From Verrucomicrobiota bacterium (lineage in GTDB: Bacteria; Verrucomicrobiota; Verrucomicrobiia; Opitutales; Opitutaceae), in NCBI GenBank assembly GCA_023399155.1, contig JAEWQP010000001.1, positions 181,202 to 245,201 on the forward strand: a stretch of DNA of 64,000 nt. Direction: 5' to 3'. Below are positions 36,989 through 48,011 of the stretch, piece after piece. Position 1 is the stretch's first letter. The number at the start of each line of letters is the position of its first letter. Position numbers and translations under genes: made by a program. The notes below the pieces were generated by a model, which ran no database searches, had not been told where the DNA came from, and saw nothing but the letters and a program-made list of their open reading frames with translations.

Positions 36989-37500
36989 CCGCCCCAAAAT
37001 CTTTCTCTTACTCTTACTCTTTCTCTTTCTCCCACCCCCGCCGTCGTCCGACCGCTGACGCCGCGTAGCTCCGTCGGGCTTCCGGCTGATGCCTTCGGGA
37101 CGAGGAGGAGAACGAGAACGATTACGAGAACAAGAACGAGGAGAAGAAGAGCCGGTGACCGAGGTCAGATCCGCCCCAAATCTTTCTCTTACTCTTTCTC
37201 TTTCTCCCACCCCGCCGTCGTCCGACCGCTTACGCCGCGTAGCTCCGTCGGGCTTCCGGCTGATGCCTTTGGGACGAGGAGGAGAACGAGAACGATTACG
37301 AGAACGAGAACGAGGAGAAGAAGGAGAAGAACCGCGGACCGAGGTCAGAGATCCGCCCCAAATCTTTCTCTTACTCTTTCTCTTACTCTTTCTCTTTCTC
37401 CCATCCGGCCGAAACTCGGCCGCTCGCTTAGCCTCGCGATCGGACTCGGGCTGACGGAGAGAAAGAGAAAGATTAAGAGAACGAGAACGATGAGACAGAG
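36989..37500. repeat. three inverted hexamer-array elements, two of them tandem with a 182-bp period
   Basis: Each element has a pyrimidine hexamer arm (CTCTTT/CTCTTA units), a core of about 55-75 bp, and a purine hexamer arm (GAGAAC/GATTAC units) as its inverse. Arms: 37000-37032 and 37104-37150; 37181-37209 and 37280-37330; 37363-37403 and 37456-37500. The first two cores are nearly identical (both contain GCCGTCGTCCGACCGCT); the third differs. The same flank, CCGCCCCAA, starts at 36989, 37171 and 37353. The block fills the gap between ccsA and the phosphofructokinase. Confidence 0.88.
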
Positions 37501-37588
37501 GGGGCCCGATCCATTGGGAGAACCGCGGGAAGGGCCCTTTCCTGTTTTCGGCCTGTCAAACCTCGCGTGAGGTGCTTTGATCACGCGC

Positions 37589-38734
37589 ATGGCTTCGCCC
37601 TCCACGAAACGCTCGAAGAAGCGGATTGGCATTCTCACGGCCGGCGGGGATAGCCCCGGGCTTAATGCGGCGATCCGCGCCGTCGGCAAGGCCGCAATTG
37701 GGACCTACGGCTGGGAAGTCCTCGGCTTCCGCGACGGTTTCCAGGGTCTGATCGACGACAAGGTCATCCCGCTGAAGAAGGGCGCGCTGGCGGGAATCCT
37801 CACGCACGGCGGCACCGTCCTTGGCACGAGCCGGCTCAAGCCCCACCGCGCGGAAACACCGGAGGGCATCCGCGACTTGCGGTCCCAGATCGTCGCCACC
37901 TACAAGCGCCACCGGCTCGACGCACTCGTCTGCATCGGCGGCGGCGGCACGCACAAGAACGCGCTGCGCCTCGTGCAGAAGGGCCTCAACGTCGTCACGC
38001 TGCCCAAGACAATCGACAACGATGTCGCGCACACCGACTCGACCATCGGCTTCGACACGGCGCTGAACATCGCGACCGAGACAATCGACCGCCTGCACTC
38101 CACCGCGCACAGCCACCATCGCATCATCGTGGCCGAGATCATGGGTCACAAGGCGGGCTGGCTCGCACTCGGTGCCGGCGTGGCGGGAGGCGCCGACGTG
38201 ATCCTGATTCCCGAGATCCCCTACGACGTGGAATCCATCGCGGCGGCGATCAAACGCCGTGTGCGGCACGGCACGTCGTTCAGCATCGTCGCCGTCGCCG
38301 AGGGCGCCCGCACGGCCGAGGACACACGGGCTTTTGGCGCCGCGCTGGCCGCGCGCAAGAAGGCGGACACGGAGACTGAGCGCAAGAAAGCGCAGGAAAC
38401 GCTCGATTCCCTGGAGAACGCACATGCGGGCAACACGCTGCGACTCGCGCGGCAGATCGAGGAGTCCACCGGGCTGGAATCGCGCGTCACCATTCTCGGA
38501 TACGTCCAGCGCGGCGGCACGCCTTCGTATGCGGACCGCCTCCTCGCCACGCGCCTGGGCACAGCCGCGGTCGACCTCATCGCCGCGGGCACCTTCGGTG
38601 TGATGGTCGCCTCGACCGACGGCGGCACGCGGCCGGTCCCGATCGAGAAGGTCGCCAAGCATCTCAAGACCGTGCCGCTCGATCACTCCTGGATCCGTGC
38701 CGCCCGCAGCGTTGGCACGAACCTGGGGGATTAG
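37589..38734 (+). CDS. pfkA: 6-phosphofructokinase
   Basis: 381 residues from the ATG at 37589; a TTG at 37577 with GAGG 4 nt upstream is an alternative. Motifs: GILTAGGDSPGLNAAIRAV, the substrate loop LPKTIDNDVAHTDSTIGFDTA and VAEIMGHKAGWLALGAG, and VTILGYVQRGG. At the site that decides the phosphoryl donor it reads VCIGGGGTHKNA: Gly where classical ATP enzymes have Asp103, Gly104 kept, and Lys in place of Gly124 (PKTIDND). This mix is known in the mixed-substrate branch, so ATP versus pyrophosphate use cannot be decided. Committed step of glycolysis, in the cytosol. Confidence 0.92.
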   Translation: MASPSTKRSKKRIGILTAGGDSPGLNAAIRAVGKAAIGTYGWEVLGFRDGFQGLIDDKVIPLKKGALAGILTHGGTVLGTSRLKPHRAETPEGIRDLRSQIVATYKRHRLDALVCIGGGGTHKNALRLVQKGLNVVTLPKTIDNDVAHTDSTIGFDTALNIATETIDRLHSTAHSHHRIIVAEIMGHKAGWLALGAGVAGGADVILIPEIPYDVESIAAAIKRRVRHGTSFSIVAVAEGARTAEDTRAFGAALAARKKADTETERKKAQETLDSLENAHAGNTLRLARQIEESTGLESRVTILGYVQRGGTPSYADRLLATRLGTAAVDLIAAGTFGVMVASTDGGTRPVPIEKVAKHLKTVPLDHSWIRAARSVGTNLGD

Positions 38735-38740
38735 GAGGCG

Positions 38741-39138
38741 AGCGATAAGCGGTAGGCGGTAAGCTTAAAGCGGTAGGCGAAAGCTGGATGCGGGACCCGT
38801 CCTCAGGCGACAGACGAATGTTGCCGCAAGAAGGCGCAAAAGGCGCAGGAGGACATTTCCTCTCTTCCTGATCTCGTCCCCTGCATCCGGCCCCAGGCAG
38901 ACGACGATCATGGAAACCGCCGAGCCGTCTCGGCAGGACCCGCATCACGGTTTCGCCGATTCATCCACGAGGTGAGGACCTGAGCGGCTCCTTCTGAATG
39001 TGTCGCCGCAAAAAGGCCCAGAAGGACATCTCTGCCCTTTGCGCCTTTTGCGACTCTTTGCGGCCAACACGCGGCCGAAACACCGCCTTTCGCTGACCGC
39101 CTACCGCTTATCGCTTAAAGCTTATCGCTTACCGCTTC
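38741..39138. repeat. nested inverted arrays: outer 7-mer pair, inner GCGCAAAA pair
   Basis: Outer arms 38741-38784 and 39088-39138 consist of heptamers near TAAGCGG/TAGGCGG. Inner arms 38821-38853 and 39031-39065 are built on GCGCAAAAGGCGCA-type units. The two pairs are nested like a double palindrome and fill the gap between convergent pfkA and xylB; the right outer arm ends 7 bp before the xylB stop. Confidence 0.82.
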
Positions 39139-39145
39139 CCATCCC

Positions 39146-40657
<1,512 letters not shown>

Positions 40658-40762
40658 GGTGGGATAGCAGAGAAAAGTTGATACCGCCGCGGCGCTGCAG
40701 AGACCTGGGGGAGTCGTCAGCCGCACGCGGACAAACCATCGCCGCAAAACCCACGCCCCGCC

Positions 40763-40988
40763 GCAAGCAGTAAGCGGATGGAAGCTCTAGGCTTTAGGCG
40801 GTAAGCTTTAAGCGGTAAGCTTCATTCGGTGAGCACCAAGCGGAGCGGCTGTGGTTGTCGTAAGCGAGTCCGGGTCGGAAAGTGACCGGCATGGCACCCG
40901 CAGCGACGCGCGTCGGTGGAGCGCAGTGAGCGCTTCCCGCCTATCACTTACCGCTTACAGCTTACCGCTTACAGCTTACAGCTTCTTC
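40763..40988. repeat. inverted pair of 7-mer arrays between xylB and tex
   Basis: The left arm, 40763-40841, is a degenerate run of TAAGCGG/TAAGCTT/TAGGCGG heptamers. The right arm, about 40931-40988, is the same family inverted (CTTACCG/CTTACAG). The core is about 90 bp. It is the same family as the outer arms at 38741-39138. The right arm ends at the tex stop codon (40989). Confidence 0.8.
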
Positions 40989-43328
40989 TCACTTCTTCTT
41001 CTGCAGCGCCTGCGAGAACCAGTCGCCGTTGAGCGTCTGGGGCGGCGGCGGGTTGCGTCGTTCGCCAGGACGCGGCTGAACGGGCGAACGCGGACCGTTC
41101 GCCGAGGCGCCCGGGCTTCCGCTCCCGCCCGATCCCTGGCCCCCGATCTGCGGTTTGCTGCGCATCGAGAGCGCGATGCGGTTCCGCGCCAGGTCGACCT
41201 CGACCACCGTCACCATCACCTTCTGCTGCGGCTTCACCACCGTGGCGGGATCCTTCACGAACGTATCCGCGAGCTGCGACACGTGCACGAGGCCGTCCTG
41301 ATGGACGCCGACGTCCACGAACGCACCAAATGCCGTGACGTTGGTCACGATGCCCGGGAGCTTCATGCCCGGCTTGAGATCGGTGGGCTTGTGCACGCCT
41401 TCCGTGAACGAAAACGTCTCAAAGCGCTCGCGCGGATCGCGTCCGGGCTTGGCCAGCTCGGCCAGGATGTCCCTGAGCGTGGGAAGGCCCACCGTGTCGC
41501 TGACGTAGTTCTCGGGCTTGATCCGCGCGCGCAGGCTGCCGTCGCGCATCAGGTCGGCGATGGTCACGCCGAGGTCGGCGGCCATCCGCTCGACGATGGC
41601 ATAGCTCTCCGGATGCACAGCCGAGGCGTCGAGCGGATGCTCCGCGCCATGGATACGCAGGAACCCTGCCGCCTGCTCAAAGGCCTTGGGCCCGAGGCGC
41701 GGCACCTCGAGGAGTTCCTTGCGCGACTTGAACGGCCCCTGCGCGTTGCGCCGGGCGACGATCGCGGCGGCAGTCGACGTGTTCAGGCCGGACACGGCAC
41801 TGAGCAGCTGCTTCGAAGCCGTGTTCAGCTCCACGCCCACGCCGTTCACGCACGACACCACGGTGTCGTCGAGCGAGCGCTTGAGTGCGGTCTGGTCGAC
41901 ATCGTGCTGGTACTGGCCGACGCCGATCGATTTCGGGTCGAGCTTCACCAGTTCGGCGAGCGGGTCCATGAGCCGCCGGCCGATGGAGACGGCGCCGCGC
42001 ACCGTGAGATCGTGGTCGGGAAACTCCTCGCGTGCGACCTCGCTGGCCGAGTAGATCGAGGCGCCGGACTCGTTGACCATGACGACCGACACAGCTGGCG
42101 GCAGCCCGACTCCGCGCACAAACGCCTCGGTTTCCCGGCCGGCGGTGCCATTGCCGATCGCCACCGCCTCAACCTGGAAGTGTTTCACGAACCCGACGAG
42201 TTTTTCCTTCGCCTCCACCTCGTGGCGGTCGGGATAGAGCACGTCGTTGTGCAGCAGCTTGCCCTGGCGGTCGAGGAGCACGACCTTGCAGCCGGTGCGA
42301 AAGCCCGGGTCGATCGCGAGGACATTCTTCTGCCCGAGGGGTGCGGCCAGAAGGAGCTGCCGCAGGTTCTCGGTGAAGACCTTGATCGCCGCCTCGTCCG
42401 CGCGCTTTTTCGACTCGAGGCGCATCTCCGTCTCCATGGCCGGCGCGAGCAGCCGCTTGAAGGCGTCCACCAGCGCGAGGCGCACCTGTGCCGAGCAGGA
42501 GTTGGCGGCGTCGCCCCGCACATACAGCGAGGACAGCTCGGTGAGCGCCGGCTGCTCGTCGGGCAGCTGGATGCGCATGTAGATGAACTCCTCCTTCTCG
42601 CCCCGGCGCATGGCGAGGATGCGGTGCGAGGGCGCCTTGGCCAGCGGCTCGCTCCAGTCAAAGTAGTCCTTGAACTTCGCGCCCTCCGCCTCCTTGCCGG
42701 CGAGCACCTTCGAGGAGATCACGGCGCCGGCCCGGTAGAGCAGGCGCAGGCGTTCGCGCACGGCGGCGTCGTCGCTCACCTGCTCGGCCACGATGTCGCG
42801 GGCGCCGGCCAGCGCCTCGGCGGCGTCGGCGATCACGGCCTTTCCGGCGTCGGTGGCGTATTCAACACCGGCGTACGCGGCGGCCGCCGCCTGGGCGTCG
42901 ACGGCCGGATCCTGCGCGAGGAGCAGCTCGGCGAGCGGGGCGAGCCCCTTCTCGCGCGCGATGGTGGCACGCGTGCGCTTCCTCGGCCGGAACGGCGCGT
43001 AGATGTCCTCGAGCCGCGTGAGCGTATCCGCTCCGGCGACCGCCGCCTCCAGCGCGGGCGTGAGCAGGTTGCGCTCCTTGAGCGAGGCGGTGATCGAGGC
43101 GCGGCGATCGTCGAGCTGCCTGAGCTGCTCGAGGCGGTCGCGGATGGCGGTCACCTGCACCTCGTCCAGGCTCCCCGTCGCCTCCTTGCGGTAGCGGGCG
43201 ATGAACGGGACGGTCGCGCCGCCGGCGATCAGGGCGGCTGTCGCCGCCACCTGAAACACCTTAAGGTTCAGTTCCTGCGCGAGGCGCAGCACGTGCTCGG
43301 AATCGGGCGTGTTCGCGGTGGGCTCCAT
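40989..43328 (-). CDS. tex: Tex-family RNA-binding transcription accessory protein
   Basis: 779 residues. Tex N-terminal helical domain (VPFIARYRKEATGSLDEVQV), YqgF-like RNase H fold (NVLAIDPGFRTGCKVVLLD, near residue 340), HhH motifs (VNTASKQLLSAVSGL), and a C-terminal S1 RNA-binding domain about 650-720 (PGIVTNVTAFGAFVDVGVHQ then DGLVHVSQLADTFV). The last 60 residues are Gly/Pro/Arg-rich and disordered. Tex associates with RNA polymerase and binds nucleic acid. Cytosolic. Divergent from the PAS phosphatase gene. Confidence 0.95.
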   Translation of the reverse strand: MEPTANTPDSEHVLRLAQELNLKVFQVAATAALIAGGATVPFIARYRKEATGSLDEVQVTAIRDRLEQLRQLDDRRASITASLKERNLLTPALEAAVAGADTLTRLEDIYAPFRPRKRTRATIAREKGLAPLAELLLAQDPAVDAQAAAAAYAGVEYATDAGKAVIADAAEALAGARDIVAEQVSDDAAVRERLRLLYRAGAVISSKVLAGKEAEGAKFKDYFDWSEPLAKAPSHRILAMRRGEKEEFIYMRIQLPDEQPALTELSSLYVRGDAANSCSAQVRLALVDAFKRLLAPAMETEMRLESKKRADEAAIKVFTENLRQLLLAAPLGQKNVLAIDPGFRTGCKVVLLDRQGKLLHNDVLYPDRHEVEAKEKLVGFVKHFQVEAVAIGNGTAGRETEAFVRGVGLPPAVSVVMVNESGASIYSASEVAREEFPDHDLTVRGAVSIGRRLMDPLAELVKLDPKSIGVGQYQHDVDQTALKRSLDDTVVSCVNGVGVELNTASKQLLSAVSGLNTSTAAAIVARRNAQGPFKSRKELLEVPRLGPKAFEQAAGFLRIHGAEHPLDASAVHPESYAIVERMAADLGVTIADLMRDGSLRARIKPENYVSDTVGLPTLRDILAELAKPGRDPRERFETFSFTEGVHKPTDLKPGMKLPGIVTNVTAFGAFVDVGVHQDGLVHVSQLADTFVKDPATVVKPQQKVMVTVVEVDLARNRIALSMRSKPQIGGQGSGGSGSPGASANGPRSPVQPRPGERRNPPPPQTLNGDWFSQALQKKK

Positions 43329-43524
43329 GCGAAAAAGCCCGCGAGTCCATCGTGCACCCGCGGCCGCGCAAGGGCATTATTCATCCCGGCGTGACGTCCA
43401 TCCGAGAGTCGCACGCGGCACGTCGGATGCTTCTGGTTTCCCGCGAGTGGACGGCCCGCGAGAATAGCCGCCTTTTCATTCGACGAGGCAGTCGCCCCGC
43501 ATACCTTACCGCATTCCTGCTCCC

Positions 43525-45129
43525 ATGCCCTCCACGGATGATAGAATGGTGCGCCTGTTCTTTGAGCGGCTGATGGAAAGCCTGCCGGACAGCATTTACT
43601 TCAAGGACCGCGAGGGGCGTTTCTTCTGCCTGAGTCGCGCGCTCGCGCAGCATTTCGGGCTCAAGTCTCCCGAGGAGGCGATCGGCAAGACCGATTACGA
43701 CTTCTTCCCGGAGGAACTCGCCCGCGCCAAGGATCACGACGAGCGCGAGATCGTGCGCACCGGCGTCGGTATCGTGGGCAAGGAGGAGAAATCGTACGTG
43801 GTCGGAGGCAAGCGCCGGTGGGTGCTCACGTCGAAACTCCCGCTCGTCGGCCAGGATGGCTCGATCATCGGCACGTTCGGGATCTCCCGCGACGTCTCCG
43901 AGATGAAGGAGGCGCGCGAGTCGCTCGAGTCGCAGCACCGGCTGCTCCAGACGATGATCGAGATCCTGCCCTGCCGCATCTTCGTCAAGGATCGCGACGG
44001 TCGCATCACGCTGACCAATGAGGCGTATCGCCGCGCCCTCGGATTGAATGACTCCACCTCGGTCGAGGGCAAACGCCTGGGCGACCTCGTGGAGGATGAG
44101 CGCACCGGTCCCTATGGCGCAGACGACCGCCTCGTGATCGACAAGGGCACCGAGATCCTCAACCGCGAGGACTTCGACGCCAGCCCGCTCGGCGACAAGC
44201 GCTGGATGCTCCTGTCCAAGGTCCCGCTGCGCGACGGCGAGGGCGAAGTGCAGGGCCTTGTCGGCATGGCCGCGGACATCACGGCGCAAAAGGAGGCCGA
44301 GGCGCGCGCGATCCGCGTGCAGCATCAGCTTGAGGAGAAGAACCGCCAGGTCGAAGCCGAGCTCGCCCTCGCGCGAGAACTCCAGACCGAGCTGATGACC
44401 TCCAGCCTCGTGAGCGTGCGCGAGCAGCTCGATTCCACCGGCGCACTCGCCCCGCGCATCGCGTTTCATTATGAGGCGTCCGTTCATCTCGCCGGCGACT
44501 TCTTCCAACTCATCCCCATCACGCGCCGGCGCTTCGGCATGCTGCTCTGCGACGTGATGGGCCACGGCGTGAAAGCCGCGCTCGTGACCACGTTGATCCG
44601 CGGGCTCATCACGGACGTGAAGGCGGACGAACTGTCGCCGGAAAAGATGCTCGCACGGCTCAACGAGCGTCTCTGCACCCTGCTCGACCGCCCGCCGCTG
44701 CCGCGTTTCGTGACGGCGCTGTACGCGGTCGTGGACCTCGACGAGTCGCGCATCACCGTATCCAGCGCGGGCCACGCCTGGCCGCTCTTTCGCGAGTCCG
44801 GAAAAGCCACCGGCGCGATGTGCAGCCTGGAGTGCGGCCCCGCCCTCGGACTCATCCGCGGCGCAGCCTATATGCCGGAGCATCGCTCGTTCGACGCCGG
44901 CGATCGCATCCTGTTCTATACGGACGGATGGACGGAAGAGAGCGATGCCGAGGGCGACGAATTCGGCAGCGAACGCCTCTGTTCCGTGCTGGACGAGCAC
45001 GCAGCCGCGACTCCCGACGTGACCCTGTCCCAGGCGGCCCACGAGGTGCGACGCTTCGCAGGCAAACCGTCCTTCAGCGACGACCTTTGCGCCGTCCTGG
45101 TGGAGTTCGGCCGGCCCGAGAGCCCGTAA
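43525..45129 (+). CDS. PAS-PAS-SpoIIE PP2C-type protein phosphatase
   Basis: 534 residues, soluble. Two PAS domains (about 8-130 and 135-255), the first with SIYFKDREGRFFCLSRALAQ and the second with RIFVKDRDGRITLTNEAYRR. A short coiled coil follows (about 258-290), then a SpoIIE/RsbU phosphatase domain with VHLAGDFFQLIPITRRRFGM, the metal Asp in LLCDVMGHGVKAALV, LYAVVDLDESRITVSSAGH and FYTDGWTEESDAEGDEFG. Such proteins dephosphorylate anti-sigma-factor antagonists. No antagonist or anti-sigma gene is adjacent. The ATG at 43525 is the natural start. Confidence 0.9.
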   Translation: MPSTDDRMVRLFFERLMESLPDSIYFKDREGRFFCLSRALAQHFGLKSPEEAIGKTDYDFFPEELARAKDHDEREIVRTGVGIVGKEEKSYVVGGKRRWVLTSKLPLVGQDGSIIGTFGISRDVSEMKEARESLESQHRLLQTMIEILPCRIFVKDRDGRITLTNEAYRRALGLNDSTSVEGKRLGDLVEDERTGPYGADDRLVIDKGTEILNREDFDASPLGDKRWMLLSKVPLRDGEGEVQGLVGMAADITAQKEAEARAIRVQHQLEEKNRQVEAELALARELQTELMTSSLVSVREQLDSTGALAPRIAFHYEASVHLAGDFFQLIPITRRRFGMLLCDVMGHGVKAALVTTLIRGLITDVKADELSPEKMLARLNERLCTLLDRPPLPRFVTALYAVVDLDESRITVSSAGHAWPLFRESGKATGAMCSLECGPALGLIRGAAYMPEHRSFDAGDRILFYTDGWTEESDAEGDEFGSERLCSVLDEHAAATPDVTLSQAAHEVRRFAGKPSFSDDLCAVLVEFGRPESP

Positions 45130-45242
45130 TTCCCCGGCCGATCCCGCCCGCCTGCGGATCGGCCGACGCGTCCTGCGCCTTCGGTGCGACAGTGGCGTTT
45201 CCGCTTCCCCGACCCCGACCCGTTCGATTGTCTCGACGGCTC

Positions 45243-47810
45243 ATGTCGAAGGATCCGCACACGCTTCCCATCTACGACGTCGAGCAGGCGCTGCTCGATG
45301 CCGTGCGGGCGCACGGCCGCCTGGTCGTCCAGGCGCCGACCGGCTCGGGAAAATCGACGCAGATCCCGCAGATGCTGGCGCGCGCAGGCCTCCTGGGCGA
45401 CGGACAGGTTGTCGTGCTCCAGCCACGACGGATCGCCGCCCGCATGCTCGCTCGCCGCGTGGCCGAGGAGATGCGGGTGCCCCTGGGCGCCGAGGTCGGC
45501 TATCAGGTACGGCTGGAGTCACGGGTGTCCTCGCGCACCGTCATCCGCTTCGTGACCGAGGGCATCCTGCTGCGCCAGATGGTCACCGATCCTCAACTAC
45601 GCGGTGTGTCGGTGGTCGTGTTCGACGAGTTCCACGAGCGACACCTCTACGGTGACATCACGCTCGGCCGCGCCCTCCAGCTGCAGCGCTCCACGCGCCC
45701 GGACCTGCGGATCATCGTGATGTCCGCCACGCTCGAAACCGAGCGGCTGAAGGCCTATCTCCAGCCGTGCGCCGAGGTCGTCTCGCAGGGACGCACCCAC
45801 CCGGTCGACGTCCGCCATCTCGAGAAACCGGTCGATTTCGAGAAAACCCCGCCCTGGGAGGTCGCCGCCGCGATGGCCGAGCGCGCGCTCGCGGACGGCG
45901 TGGAAGGCGACGCGCTCGTCTTCATGCCCGGCGCCTACGAGATCGCGCGCACCTGCGAGGCGCTGCGCCACCGTCTCGGCGCGCGCGATTTCGAGATTCT
46001 CCCGCTGCACGGGGAACTCGCGCCCGCCGAACAGGATCGCACCGTGGCCGACTCGGAACGCCGCAAGATCATCGTCGCCACCAATGTCGCCGAGACCTCG
46101 CTCACCATTCCCGGCGTGCGCCTCGTGGTCGATGCCGGCCTCGCGCGCATCGCGCGCTTCGACCCGCACCGCGGCATCGACACGCTCCTCATCGAGAAGA
46201 TCAGCCAGGCCTCGGCCGAGCAGCGCGCGGGCCGTGCCGGGCGCACCGCCCCCGGCGTCTGCCTGCGACTCTGGACGGAACGCGAGCACCAGCACCGCCC
46301 CGCTGCCGAGCTGCCCGAGATCAAGCGGCGCGATCTCGCGGAGGTGCTGCTGACACTCAAGGCGGCCGACATCGTCGATGCAGTCAATTTCCCCTGGCTC
46401 GAGCCTCCCGACCCCAGGGCGCTCGCCCGGGCCGAGCTCCTCCTGCGCGACCTCGGCGCTCTCGACCCCGCGAACGGTGCGATCACCGAGGTGGGACGGC
46501 GCATGCTGGCGTTCCCCGCGCACCCGCGTTACGCCCGCATGCTGGTCGAGGCCGGCCGGCTCGGCTGTGTTCCCGATGTCGCGCTGATCGCCGCGCTCAC
46601 CCAGGGCCGGTCGATCCTGCTGCGCAGCACCGGTCGCGAGATGGACGAAGCCCGCGAGGCCGCGCTCGGTGAGGAGACTCAATCCGACTTCTTCGTCGCG
46701 CTCGCGGCACTGCGTTTCGCCGAGGAGCGCGCGTTCGACGTCGACGCCTGCCGCAGGCTCGGCATCCACGCGCAGGGTGCGCGCCTGGTGCGGCCTTTGG
46801 CGCGGCAGTTTCTCGACCTCGCCGAGCACGCCGCCACCGGCGCCGGTAGGACGGGTTCTCCGGACCTACCCTCCGATCACCGCGAGGCGATCGTGCGCTG
46901 CGTGCTTGCCGGCTTCGCCGATCAGGTCGCCCGGCGCCTCGACGCCGGCACGCTGCGCTGCGAGCTGGTGCACGGGCGCCGCGGCATGCTCGCACGCGAG
47001 AGCGTCGTGCAGAAGGCGTCGCTCATCGTCGCCGCCGAGATCAGCGAGATCGGCGGACGCGGAGGCGAGGTCACGACCATCCTCAGCCTTTGCACCGCGA
47101 TCGACGAGGCCCTGCTGGATGAGATGTTTCCCGGCTCGCTGCGCATCGAGGACACCGCCCTGCTCGACACCCAGGCCAGGCGCGTGATGGTCCGCCGTCG
47201 CAAGGTGTTTCGCGACCTCGTGCTCGAGGACCGGGAGGCCGGCGAGGTCCCGACCGACGCCGCCACGCGGATCCTCGTGCAGGAGATTCTCGCCGGCCGC
47301 TGTCCGCTTCCCCAGTGGGACGAGGCGGTCGACCACTGGATCGCTCGCGTCAACCTGCTGGCGCAGTTGTTTCCTGAATACGCCGTGACTCCGATCACGC
47401 CCGAGGACAAGCCGACCATCCTCGAGCAGCTCGTGCACGGGGCGCGGAGTTTCCGCGAGGTGCGCGAGCGCGACCTCTGGCGCACGCTCAAGGACTGGCT
47501 CTCGCCGGAACAACTCGCCGCGCTCGACCGCATGCTGCCGGAGCGGCTCGACATGCCGAACGGCCGCAGGGCGAGGATCAGCTACACGCGCGACGGCGGA
47601 GCCACGATCTCCGCGCGCATCCAGGAACTTTTCGGCGTGGAGAAGAACATTGTCATCGCGCAGGGACGCCTGCCGCTGCGCATGGAGATCCTCGCGCCGA
47701 ATCACCGGCCGATCCAGGTGACCGACGATCTCACGCGCTTCTGGCGCGAGACGTACCCGGAAATCAAGCCCGCCCTCTCCCGCCGCTATCCACGCCACGA
47801 GTGGCGTTAG
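45243..47810 (+). CDS. hrpB: ATP-dependent helicase HrpB (DEAH-box)
   Basis: 855 residues from the ATG at 45243; an upstream in-frame stretch overlaps the PAS gene and is not coding. Walker A VVQAPTGSGKSTQIPQML, motif II VVFDEFHERHLYGD, motif III MSATLE, motif V ATNVAETSLTIPGV and motif VI AEQRAGRAGRT. HA2 and the C-terminal HrpB domain follow (TYPEIKPALSRRYPRHEW). It belongs to the DEAH superfamily 2; HrpB's cellular role is still poorly defined. The spacing of 113 bp to the phosphatase gene is compatible with an operon but does not prove it. Confidence 0.94.
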   Translation: MSKDPHTLPIYDVEQALLDAVRAHGRLVVQAPTGSGKSTQIPQMLARAGLLGDGQVVVLQPRRIAARMLARRVAEEMRVPLGAEVGYQVRLESRVSSRTVIRFVTEGILLRQMVTDPQLRGVSVVVFDEFHERHLYGDITLGRALQLQRSTRPDLRIIVMSATLETERLKAYLQPCAEVVSQGRTHPVDVRHLEKPVDFEKTPPWEVAAAMAERALADGVEGDALVFMPGAYEIARTCEALRHRLGARDFEILPLHGELAPAEQDRTVADSERRKIIVATNVAETSLTIPGVRLVVDAGLARIARFDPHRGIDTLLIEKISQASAEQRAGRAGRTAPGVCLRLWTEREHQHRPAAELPEIKRRDLAEVLLTLKAADIVDAVNFPWLEPPDPRALARAELLLRDLGALDPANGAITEVGRRMLAFPAHPRYARMLVEAGRLGCVPDVALIAALTQGRSILLRSTGREMDEAREAALGEETQSDFFVALAALRFAEERAFDVDACRRLGIHAQGARLVRPLARQFLDLAEHAATGAGRTGSPDLPSDHREAIVRCVLAGFADQVARRLDAGTLRCELVHGRRGMLARESVVQKASLIVAAEISEIGGRGGEVTTILSLCTAIDEALLDEMFPGSLRIEDTALLDTQARRVMVRRRKVFRDLVLEDREAGEVPTDAATRILVQEILAGRCPLPQWDEAVDHWIARVNLLAQLFPEYAVTPITPEDKPTILEQLVHGARSFREVRERDLWRTLKDWLSPEQLAALDRMLPERLDMPNGRRARISYTRDGGATISARIQELFGVEKNIVIAQGRLPLRMEILAPNHRPIQVTDDLTRFWRETYPEIKPALSRRYPRHEWR

Positions 47811-48011
47811 CGCCGATCTCCACAACCGCAGGTCGCGAGTGGCGTCGGCATGCGAGCCATCGGGACCGAGGCGGTCGGCGGTCGCCTGCGATCGGCTGCA
47901 CAGCGCCGCCAACCGGCTCCTGGGCCACGAGACCTCGCAGCGTCGCAGCCGATCCTCCTTCGCACGCCTCGACAGGTTCAACTCCCGCCGGCTGTGGCCG
48001 ATGAGAAAGGG

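Noticed and set aside
36896..37454. frames reading SLTLSLSP and RERLREQERGEE
   Set aside because: Translations of the hexamer arrays; low complexity only.
36989..37500. CRISPR array
   Set aside because: Units are 6 bp with no spacers of regular length, no cas genes nearby, and arms are inverted rather than all direct.
40851..43394. 847-codon + frame over tex
   Set aside because: Antisense shadow of tex, reaching into repeat DNA.
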